Below are positions 1 to 6,420 of a stretch of 13,756 nucleotides of DNA, in pieces (the stretch's first letter is position 1; each line of letters starts with the position of its first letter). Made by a program: the position numbers and the translations under genes. The stretch covers positions 4,161 to 17,916 of the forward strand of contig PMZX01000414.1 in the NCBI GenBank assembly GCA_003170035.1, given 5' to 3'. The notes beneath the pieces are model-generated. The model was not told where the DNA came from, ran no database searches, and was given only the letters and a program-made list of their open reading frames with translations. The DNA comes from Myxococcales bacterium. GTDB taxonomy: Bacteria > Myxococcota_A > Polyangia > Fen-1088.

Positions 1-57
1 AGTCCGTGCGCAATGCTTCCCGAGGAGCTAGGCTCTCTTCTGGTAGCAAGACCGTGA
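1..57 (+). CDS. C-terminal tail of an upstream ORF (partial), candidate solute-binding protein
   Basis: Reading from base 1, the frame is open for 18 codons (ending LPEELGSLLVARP) and stops at TGA 55-57. This TGA overlaps the GTG at 54-56 proposed as the permease start, giving a GTGA junction. The same 4-base overlap style occurs at 1271-1274 and 3198-3201, which supports this being the end of a real, translationally coupled upstream gene. ABC importer operons of this class often begin with the periplasmic binding protein, so that is the likely identity, but 18 residues cannot show it. The tail could also be a chance open frame. Confidence 0.4.
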   Translation, partial: SPCAMLPEELGSLLVARP

Positions 58-1274
58 AGTTGGCAACAAAGCAGATCGGGATCGCCATCCTGGCGCTGGC
101 AGCGATCCACGTCGGGCTGGGCCTGCTGCCCGAGCCGCCCTTCACGATCGCAATGAACCTGGTGCTGTTCTTCACCAACCTGTTCGTGTTCCACGCGGCG
201 GCCGCGACTTTGGCGAAGCGGCCGGCGCACACGGTGGGGCTCTTCCTGGTCGGCTACTTCGTTCTCTTCTTGCTGGTGCTGGTGCTCCTCGGCAAGACGC
301 CGCTCTTCATCCTGCTGGTGGTGGCCTACGCCAGCCTGTTCGCCTCGCCGGTCCTGCTCGGGTTCTTTGCCATTTTCGTGCTGTCGTTTGTGCTCCTGCA
401 GCCCTATGCCTTCGAGACCTTCATTCCGCTGGCCCTCATCTACAGCACCCTGTGGCGCGTGCGACGGGTGACCTCGCGCTTCGTCCGTCTCTGCCTGGGC
501 GGGGGCCTGGTGGCGTTCGGCATCGTTCTGTTCCCGCTCATTCACCTGGCGACCGAGGATTCGGTGCAGACCCTGTGGCGTACTTTCATCCGGCCCGAGG
601 TGCGCGAGGCCCTGTGGATGAGCCTGCTCTCTTCCACGCTGGCCACTCTGGTAGTGGGGCTGTGGGGCATCCCGCTCGCCTATGCCCTGGCCCGCGTCGA
701 TTTCCCGGGCAAGCGCTGGGTCGAGTCACTGGTGGACGTGCCCATCCTGGTGCCGCAATCGGTGGCGGGTGTGGCGCTCATCGTGCTGCTCGGCCCTGGC
801 AGCATCTTGGGCGGGGCCCTGGAATCCCTGCACCTGCCCATCTCGGGATCGCTGATTGGCGTGGTCATCGCCCAGGTCTTCGTGGCCTCGCCTTTCCTGA
901 TCAAGACCACCATGACCGCCTTTGAAGCAGTGCCGCTGCGGCTGGAACTGGCCTCGCGCAGTCTGGGCGCCTCACCGGCGGCGACCTTCTGGCGTATCTC
1001 GCTGCCCCTGGCCTCGCGCGGGATTCTGGTCGGCGCCACTCTGGCCTGGGCGCGCGCCATCAGCGAGTTCGGGTGCATCGTGCTGTTCGCCAGCTCGCCG
1101 GTCACTGCGCCGGTGCTGGTGCATACCGAGTTTCTGCGCGCGGGCGTTTCGGAGAGCCGGCCCATCGCAGTGCTGCTGCTCGTGATCTGTCTGTGGGTAT
1201 TCGTCATGCTGCAGTTCGGGCAGACCCTGATGCCCTTTGCCTTGCGCCGGCCGCGCGGGGAGCGTCGTTCATGA
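54..1274 (+). CDS. ABC transporter permease, tungstate/molybdate (WtpB/ModB)-like, with N-terminal membrane extension
   Basis: Membrane subunit of an ABC importer, 406 residues from GTG 54. Residues about 185-395 form the binding-protein-dependent permease domain. The cytoplasmic coupling loop ASRSLGASPAATFWRISLPL lies near residues 301-320, followed by ARAISEFG and a TAPVLVHTEF stretch. These are the style of tungstate/molybdate permeases; sulfate or another oxyanion is possible. Residues 1-165 are an additional, very hydrophobic region with about five helices, whereas family members are usually near 230-280 residues. GTG 54 is chosen because it overlaps the upstream TGA and gives a Lys-containing start before the first helix. 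An in-frame GTG at 6 would add 16 residues, and GAGGAG at 22-27 is too far from 54 to be its ribosome site. The 3' end overlaps the ATPase start by ATGA, so coupled translation is likely. Family call firm, substrate inferred. Confidence 0.88.
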   Translation: MKLATKQIGIAILALAAIHVGLGLLPEPPFTIAMNLVLFFTNLFVFHAAAATLAKRPAHTVGLFLVGYFVLFLLVLVLLGKTPLFILLVVAYASLFASPVLLGFFAIFVLSFVLLQPYAFETFIPLALIYSTLWRVRRVTSRFVRLCLGGGLVAFGIVLFPLIHLATEDSVQTLWRTFIRPEVREALWMSLLSSTLATLVVGLWGIPLAYALARVDFPGKRWVESLVDVPILVPQSVAGVALIVLLGPGSILGGALESLHLPISGSLIGVVIAQVFVASPFLIKTTMTAFEAVPLRLELASRSLGASPAATFWRISLPLASRGILVGATLAWARAISEFGCIVLFASSPVTAPVLVHTEFLRAGVSESRPIAVLLLVICLWVFVMLQFGQTLMPFALRRPRGERRS

Positions 1275-2071
1275 TCGAAGTCCAGCACCTCGGCTGCCGG
1301 TTCGGCGATTTTGCCCTCGACGATGTGTCCTTGCGCATCGGCAAGGGCGAGTACTGGGTGCTGCTCGGCCCCAGCGGCTGCGGCAAATCGGTCCTGCTGC
1401 AGACCATTGCCGGGTTCTTTCCGCCCGCTACCGGCCGGATCCTGGTGGACGCCCGCGACATCACCGCCCTGTCGCCCGAGCAGCGGAACATCGGCCTGGT
1501 CTTCCAGCAGGCCGCGCTGTTCCCGCACCTTTCTGTGCGCGGCAACATCGAATATGGCCTGCGCGCCCGGCGCGTGCCCGAGGCGGAAGCGCGTCGCACC
1601 GTCGACGAGTTGATTGACCGCCTGGGCCTGGCTGCAGTCTTGCCCCGGCCTGTCGCCACATTGAGCGGCGGCGAAGCGCAGCGGGTGGCAATCGCGCGCG
1701 CGCTGGCGGTGCGGCCGGTGCTTCTGCTGCTGGATGAGCCGCTCAGCGCTCTCGACCACAACGCGAGGTTGGAGTTGCAGGCCGAGTTGGCGCGTCTGCA
1801 CAAGGAGCTTGACCTGACCACGCTGCATGTGACCCACAGCCGCGACGAGGCGGCGGCGCTGGGAGATTTTCTGGCCGTGATGCTAGGCGGCCACGTTGTC
1901 CAGTCTGGCACGCTCGCTCAATTGCGCGAGAAGCCGCGCTGTCCCTTCGTGGCACGTTTTCTGGGGCTGGACCTGTCGGCGACTATTCTACGGCCGCCCT
2001 GCGCCGCGACCTGCCTTGACCAGCCAGGGTGCTGTCCGTGCGAGACAGTCGACGAAAAAGGGGAGGGCTGA
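1271..2071 (+). CDS. ABC transporter ATP-binding protein with Cys-rich C-terminal tail
   Basis: Cytoplasmic ATPase that powers the permease encoded just upstream; 266 residues. All motor motifs are present: Walker A GPSGCGKS (33-40), Q-loop VFQQ (77-80), signature LSGGEAQR (131-138), Walker B LLLLDEP (151-157), D-loop SALD and switch His in HVTHS (186-190). It is most like the ModC/WtpC/CysA group but is short and has no room for the regulatory TOBE domain found in full-length ModC (about 350 residues). Instead the last 25 residues contain five cysteines at 244, 248, 254, 255 and 257 (C-x3-C-x5-CC-x-C), which suggests metal binding or a redox switch. The start ATG overlaps the permease stop. 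An 86-base gap separates it from the 4Fe-4S gene. ATPase assignment is certain; the role of the tail is unknown. Confidence 0.95.
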   Translation: MIEVQHLGCRFGDFALDDVSLRIGKGEYWVLLGPSGCGKSVLLQTIAGFFPPATGRILVDARDITALSPEQRNIGLVFQQAALFPHLSVRGNIEYGLRARRVPEAEARRTVDELIDRLGLAAVLPRPVATLSGGEAQRVAIARALAVRPVLLLLDEPLSALDHNARLELQAELARLHKELDLTTLHVTHSRDEAAALGDFLAVMLGGHVVQSGTLAQLREKPRCPFVARFLGLDLSATILRPPCAATCLDQPGCCPCETVDEKGEG

Positions 2072-2157
2072 TGCTATCCGGGGCCACGGAGGCGGCGCGG
2101 GCGTGTCAGACTACGTTTCAATTCTTCGGTTCGTGACGCTTCCCCGTTCGCAGTACC

Positions 2158-3201
2158 ATGCAACCTGAACGTCTCCCCCTTGCCAAGGTTTTCACTGTCC
2201 CCTTCTTGTCGCTCGACGGGACCAGCGTGGAGATGGCATCGCTCATCTTCCTCTTCCTCGTCGTGATCGCCATCAGTGCAGTCAAACGGCGGCGCCAACT
2301 GGTGCGCCGTTTCGTGCAAGCAGGGTCGTTCCTGGTCTTCTACTTCGTCGTGTACTCGTGCCTGGGTGTATTCGGCATGATCCGCAATGGGCTGTACGGG
2401 ATGACCCTGCTCGGCTCGGCGTATTCCGAATCGTTCTACTGGCTGGCGCTTCCTGTCGTGATCATCTCGGTCACGCTGCTGCACGGAACGGTCTTTTGCG
2501 GCTGGATATGCCCCACGGGAACCGTGCAGGATCTGGCCGGCTGGCTGCGCAAGCGGTTCCCGCTTCGCAAAGAGCGGCTGACACGCGGCAAGCTCATCGG
2601 GCTAGCCGCGTTCGTCGCGGGGTTTCTGGTGCTGCTGGCCTGGATGGGAGCAAAGCGGCAGCTCTTGCTCGAGGACTCCAGCGTGCATTGGGCAGCCATG
2701 CTGATCCTGCTCTGCTACCTGGTACTGGCCGGCGTGATTGACGATATTCCCTCGCGCAAGCTTCGCGTCGTCAGCTTGGCCGCCATCTTCCTCACCGCTG
2801 TGTCGCACCTGGTGGTGACCTCGCCGATGCACTTCGCCTTCACCACGCGCGACGACAAGGCGTCCGCGCTCACCACGCTGGTGATCTTGGTGTCGTCGCT
2901 CTTCGTCCTGCGTCCCTGGTGCCGGTATCTGTGTCCCTGGGGCTATCTGATGGGTTTTCTTCACCGCTTTTCGCGCCTGCGCATCCAGCAGGCGCCTGGT
3001 CAGTGCACGGAATGCGGCGTGTGCAGTACGACCTGCGATGTGGCGGCCATCAAGAACGGCGTGGTTCGTCTGGAGCACTGCCAGTTCTGCTACTCGTGTG
3101 TGGATCGTTGCCCCAACGGCGGGTTGCGCGTGGTCGACATGTGGAGCCAGCAGGGCGAGAAGCCCGCCCTTCCAGCAAAGAAGGCGGAGGATCCCGCGTG
3201 A
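2158..3201 (+). CDS. Membrane-bound 4Fe-4S protein, NapH/CcoG/NosR-C-terminal type
   Basis: Integral membrane electron-transfer protein of 347 residues. It has about five or six hydrophobic helices (near 28-42, 52-73, 95-112, 147-163, 177-194, 203-221, 237-252). Two membrane-edge CxxxCP motifs are at C114/C118 and C255/C259. Two ferredoxin-like clusters follow: C283-x2-C286-x2-C289-x3-C293 and C308-x2-C311-x2-C314-x3-C318-P. This pattern is that of NapH, MauN, RdxA/CcoG and the C-terminal half of NosR, which pass electrons between quinols or cytoplasmic donors and periplasmic partners. No nap, nos or cco genes are adjacent; the neighbours are an ABC importer and a beta-propeller. ATG 2158 is the only standard start after an in-frame TGA at 2134, and it has no clear Shine-Dalgarno. 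The stop overlaps the proposed GTG of the next gene. Cluster-binding family is firm, partner unknown. Confidence 0.93.
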   Translation: MQPERLPLAKVFTVPFLSLDGTSVEMASLIFLFLVVIAISAVKRRRQLVRRFVQAGSFLVFYFVVYSCLGVFGMIRNGLYGMTLLGSAYSESFYWLALPVVIISVTLLHGTVFCGWICPTGTVQDLAGWLRKRFPLRKERLTRGKLIGLAAFVAGFLVLLAWMGAKRQLLLEDSSVHWAAMLILLCYLVLAGVIDDIPSRKLRVVSLAAIFLTAVSHLVVTSPMHFAFTTRDDKASALTTLVILVSSLFVLRPWCRYLCPWGYLMGFLHRFSRLRIQQAPGQCTECGVCSTTCDVAAIKNGVVRLEHCQFCYSCVDRCPNGGLRVVDMWSQQGEKPALPAKKAEDPA

Positions 3202-4760
3202 GGAGCGCCGGTTGCCGCCGGCGAGGGCGCGCGCGAAGCGCGCGGGGCGGGCAGGGTGGCGGGCCGTCCCGAAGTCCCCGAAGGGGGCGGCCCTCACTTT
3301 TCACTCTGGGTGCGGCCGCATTTTTTGCGGTCGTGTGTTTGTCCCCTGGATCGGGCCAGGTCCAGGCCTGCATGTTGTGGTCGCAGAGTCGTTGTGACGC
3401 CCAGAACACAGCTGCCATCGAGATCGAGGCGCCAGCGAGCGCGCCACCCCGAGCCTGGAGTTTCGACGGCAGCGGCCGTGTGTGGGGCTACGAGCCCGGC
3501 ATGACCGTGTGGTCGTCGCCGGCGTTGGCCTCGGTCGAGGGGCGGGCCCTGCTGGCCGTGGGCAACTACGACCACACCCTGTACGCACTCGACGCGGCCA
3601 CTGGAGAGCCGCTGTGGAAGTTCACCACCGGCGGGCCGGTCTACGCGGCGCCGGTATTCTTCCGCGACGGCAACCGCATGATGGTTCTTGCCGCCTCGAC
3701 CGATCGCCTGGTATACGCGATCGATGCGGCCACCGGCCGGCAGGTTTGGGTCCATTCGGTCGAGGACTACCGGCCCACCCTGGGCGGCGCCCGGCTGGCC
3801 GCACCCTGCGTGGGCGGAACCGGGGACACCGACAACGCGGTTTTCGTCGCCTACTGGGTATGGGATCGCTCCCTGGCCAACAGCCTGCAGAAGAGCGGCG
3901 TGCTGGCCTTCACGCTGGCCGACGGCAAGCCGCTGTGGCGTCAGGAACTGGGAGACAACGAATTGAGCGCACCCATCTTCGTGCGCACGGCCGGGCATGG
4001 GCGACTGTTTCTTGGCTCGGCCAACGGCAACGTGTACGCCCTCGATGCCGCGACCGGCGCCGTGGAGTGGAAGAAGACCGAGCTCGACGCGGTTCGCAGC
4101 CCACCTGCGTTCTTCGTCTCAGCATCCGGCCCGCTCGTAGTCACCGGCTCGAAGTACGGCACGGTCCGTGGCCTCGACGCAGCCACCGGCGCCGAGCGCT
4201 GGAGCTACAAGACCGGCGATCGCATCACCGGCTCACCCGCCATCTTGGTCGAGCGGGGCGGGGCGCGCGCCTTCGTGGGTTCCTACGATCGGTCCTTGCA
4301 CGCGCTCGACGCCTCGGACGGCGCGCCGATCTGGCGCTTCGCCGCCCGAGGCGGCCTGTATTCGTCGCCCGCGCTGGTGGACTCGGGCGGAGAGGAGATG
4401 GCACTTGTTCTGGGCTGGGACCACATGTTGCACGCCGCTGCGCTCAAGACCGGCGAGCCGCTCTTTTCCGCCTTTACCGGCCGGCCGTTGTGGAACGTCG
4501 CCGGGATGGACGACAGCAACTGGTCGTCGCCGGTTGCCGGACGCATCTCCGACCGCTGGATGGCCTTTGTCGGCAGCTACGACGGCACCCTGCGCGCCCT
4601 GCCGCTGGGACGTGCCGACCGCGCAGCGCCAACCCTCCGCTCCAATCGATTGTTCTGGCTGTCCTTCCCCGTGGTGCTGATTCCGTTCCTGGCACTCGCC
4701 ATCGGGCTCACAGGTCGCGAACGCCGGCGGCAACGGGCACGGGCTATTCCAGCTCGTTGA
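3198..4760 (+). CDS. PQQ-type beta-propeller protein, exported and C-terminally membrane anchored
   Basis: Predicted 520-residue envelope protein. An Arg-rich leader (1-33) precedes a hydrophobic export segment (34-57), then 'AC' and a propeller from about 85 to 470. At least six blades are visible through repeats such as LYALDAATGEPLW (128-140), VYAIDAATGRQVW, VYALDAATGAVEW, GLDAATGAERW, LHALDASDGAPIW and a last SYDGTLRALPL. A hydrophobic helix (485-504) and a basic tail (RERRRQRAR) anchor it, with the propeller probably on the outer face of the membrane. Similar repeats occur in PQQ dehydrogenases and BamB, but I see no catalytic signature, so a scaffold or electron/ligand partner role for the adjacent 4Fe-4S protein is more likely than an enzyme. 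GTG 3198 is chosen for its GTGA overlap with the upstream stop. The leader is odd (14 Arg in 33) and sits on strong DNA hairpins, so a later start near CTG 3306 is possible. Confidence 0.85.
   Translation: MRSAGCRRRGRARSARGGQGGGPSRSPRRGRPSLFTLGAAAFFAVVCLSPGSGQVQACMLWSQSRCDAQNTAAIEIEAPASAPPRAWSFDGSGRVWGYEPGMTVWSSPALASVEGRALLAVGNYDHTLYALDAATGEPLWKFTTGGPVYAAPVFFRDGNRMMVLAASTDRLVYAIDAATGRQVWVHSVEDYRPTLGGARLAAPCVGGTGDTDNAVFVAYWVWDRSLANSLQKSGVLAFTLADGKPLWRQELGDNELSAPIFVRTAGHGRLFLGSANGNVYALDAATGAVEWKKTELDAVRSPPAFFVSASGPLVVTGSKYGTVRGLDAATGAERWSYKTGDRITGSPAILVERGGARAFVGSYDRSLHALDASDGAPIWRFAARGGLYSSPALVDSGGEEMALVLGWDHMLHAAALKTGEPLFSAFTGRPLWNVAGMDDSNWSSPVAGRISDRWMAFVGSYDGTLRALPLGRADRAAPTLRSNRLFWLSFPVVLIPFLALAIGLTGRERRRQRARAIPAR
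3226..3302 (+). other. Cluster of strong GC hairpins ending in a T-run, inside the propeller gene's leader
   Basis: GCGCGC-GAA-GCGCGC forms one hairpin near 3229-3243. A second has outer arms GGGCCG (3261-3266) and CGGCCC (3288-3293) enclosing CCCC-GAA-GGGG (3276-3286), and is followed closely by ACTTTTC (3296-3302). This resembles an attenuator or terminator placed at the 4Fe-4S/propeller junction, although it lies inside the proposed coding sequence. Seen directly in sequence; function is inferred. Confidence 0.45.
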
Positions 4761-5235
4761 CTGCCACCGGCTGGAAATCGCCGGTCGGGTCTCCAAGCCC
4801 GTTGACTCCCCCGTGGCGGATGAACTCGGCCAACTTACCGTCGCAGTCCAGGTCGCCCTTGGCATACGCCGTGAACTTTGCGCTGGTGCCGCTCCCTGAC
4901 CCGCTGTACCCCGGCATGTAGGTGTGGGCGTCGGGCACGGAGAACATGAGGGCCAGCCACACTCCGTCGCTTCCCCACACTGAGTTGTTGCCAGGACAGC
5001 GCTGGCTGGTCTGGCACGCACATTCACTGGCGCTGGCCCAGGCCCCGCTTGGGCCAGGAAACTCCCTGGGCAGCGGCGTGCCGTCGGTCGTCACATGGTC
5101 CGCCACGAAGTAAGTCAATGAGCCTGCCCACTCCTTGCTCAACTGACCCACGGTCACTGGCGCCCCGAATCCGAGCCCAAGATCGGCGACACGCGCGGCC
5201 TGCTGTGCGGTTGGTCCCGAATCGCACGGTAGCAG
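4744..5235 (-). CDS. Pilin-like C-terminal domain protein lacking the pilin N-terminal helix (possible gene remnant)
   Basis: The frame encodes about 163 residues from CTG 5235, or 137 from GTG 5157. It ends with a stretch typical of the globular domain of deltaproteobacterial type IV pilins and pseudopilins: W-x-A-L-M-F-S-V near the middle, then FTAYAKGDLDCDGK and a terminal NELE. Four cysteines (CACQTSQRC and others) could form disulfides. No class III signal (GFTLIE-type) or hydrophobic helix precedes it, and no convincing ATG, GTG or TTG start exists where the protein-like composition begins (about 5230, directly after the ankyrin gene's stop). It may therefore be a 5'-truncated gene or be translated by coupling to the ankyrin gene. 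Its last 17 bases overlap the convergent propeller gene. Domain resemblance is moderate; start and expression are uncertain. Confidence 0.5.
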   Translation of the reverse strand: MLPCDSGPTAQQAARVADLGLGFGAPVTVGQLSKEWAGSLTYFVADHVTTDGTPLPREFPGPSGAWASASECACQTSQRCPGNNSVWGSDGVWLALMFSVPDAHTYMPGYSGSGSGTSAKFTAYAKGDLDCDGKLAEFIRHGGVNGLGDPTGDFQPVAVNELE

Positions 5236-5236
5236 A

Positions 5237-6319
5237 CTACTTGCGCTTTTGGCGGACGATAAACCAGGCCGCGACCACGAACAGCGGAACAGCCAGATAG
5301 GCCAGGTAGTGCAGTCGCGAAGGCGCCGGCCGCACGCTTCCCTTGGCCAGCCGGATCATGCCGCTGTCTTCGGGGATCTCACGCATCTCGGTGTTGATCC
5401 TCAAGTCGAAGTCCACCAGAGGCGCGCCAGCCACCGAGGTAGCGAGAAAGATGGGATGCTCACCCTCGCGCACGTCGGGTGTGCGGACGAAGGTCAGGGT
5501 GAAGTCCGCCAACTCGCCGGGCTGCAGGCTGGGCAACTGCGCGGGGGTCACGTCGACGCTGCAGGCCGGGCTGTGTCCGGACAGGACAAAGGCGTCCATG
5601 GGCCGGGTGGAGATGTTGATCAGCGTGACCCTGGCCTGGCTGATGAGCCCGCGCAGGCGCGCCATCATGGGGCCGTGAACCGAGAGTCCGGCCTTTTCAG
5701 TCGTGTCCACGGCGGCGATCTCCATGGCCGTGCGTCCCTCGGGCGTGCGGATGCGAAGATCCGCGCGGCCGTCGATCAGCGCCTTTGCCACCTTGCCCTG
5801 TCTGGCGGTATGAAGCGGTGTCCGGCCGCGAGCGTCCAAAGCGTTGACCTCTGCGCCGGCCGCGACCAGAACGGCAACGACCTTGTCGTCTGCTGCCAGA
5901 TGGATTGGCGTCATTCCGTACGCATTGCGGGCGTCGGCGCGAGCCCCACGGCGAGTGAGCAGGCCCGCCACCTCAGCGCGGCCGGCCATGGCAGCCCAGT
6001 GCAGGGGTGTCATGTCAAAACGCGCGCGGGCGTTGGGGTCAGCGCCCCGGTCGAGCAGGAGGGACGCAATGTCTGTCCACCCGTTGGCAGCTGCATGGTG
6101 CAGGGCGGTCCAGTCAGATGCGTCTTTACCGTCGACGGGAGCACCTCCGGCCAGCAGGGAGCGCACAGCGTCGGCCTGCCCAGTTGCCGCAGCTTCCATC
6201 AGGGCTGGCGACGCGGTTGCGGCGCTTTCGGCCCCGGCCGCTTGCCCTGATGTGATCCCAGGTAGGACGGAAAGCGCGGCCAGAAAGAAAAATGACCCGA
6301 CTTTTCTGCTTAGTCGCAC
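5237..6319 (-). CDS. Exported ankyrin-repeat protein with beta-sandwich domain and C-terminal membrane anchor
   Basis: Predicted 360 residues from GTG 6319. A basic start (VRLSRK) and hydrophobic stretch to about residue 27 (ending SGQA-AGA) form a signal peptide. Residues 37-205 hold five to six ankyrin repeats with the usual TPLHxAA cores: TALHHAA (71), TPLHWAA (104), TPIHLAA (137), TPLHTA (167) and TAMEIAA (197). The fourth and fifth are shortened by several residues. Residues 228-310 are a beta-rich, Ig-like region, and 336-354 form a hydrophobic helix followed by RQKRK, so the repeats should lie outside the inner membrane. Ankyrin repeats bind proteins; the partner is unknown. An in-frame start at 6520 would add an implausible Arg-rich, non-export leader overlapping the divergent gene. 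No Shine-Dalgarno sits at normal distance (GAGGGGAG is 20 bases away), so the start is moderately certain. It is divergent from the HWC gene, about 100 bases apart. Confidence 0.85.
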   Translation of the reverse strand: MRLSRKVGSFFFLAALSVLPGITSGQAAGAESAATASPALMEAAATGQADAVRSLLAGGAPVDGKDASDWTALHHAAANGWTDIASLLLDRGADPNARARFDMTPLHWAAMAGRAEVAGLLTRRGARADARNAYGMTPIHLAADDKVVAVLVAAGAEVNALDARGRTPLHTARQGKVAKALIDGRADLRIRTPEGRTAMEIAAVDTTEKAGLSVHGPMMARLRGLISQARVTLINISTRPMDAFVLSGHSPACSVDVTPAQLPSLQPGELADFTLTFVRTPDVREGEHPIFLATSVAGAPLVDFDLRINTEMREIPEDSGMIRLAKGSVRPAPSRLHYLAYLAVPLFVVAAWFIVRQKRK

Positions 6320-6420
6320 TACAGTTACGTGAAGCTTAGCTCCCCTCGGCCGCCTTAGCGAGATGTGAGTTTGACGCGACGACCTGAGAGCCAACCCCCG
6401 TTCCCAATGGAGACATGGGT

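Noticed and set aside
680..1837. 385-codon minus-strand open frame across the permease/ATPase junction
   Set aside because: It lies opposite two genes with unmistakable motifs; its translation is Gln/Arg/Ala-rich without recognisable motifs.
3482..4921. 479-codon plus-strand frame overlapping the propeller gene
   Set aside because: Arg-rich out-of-frame shadow of the propeller repeats; repetitive only because the real gene is.
6371..6399. Sigma-70 promoter (TTGACG) upstream of copy A
   Set aside because: No acceptable -10 element at 16-19 bases; the downstream sequence is C-rich.
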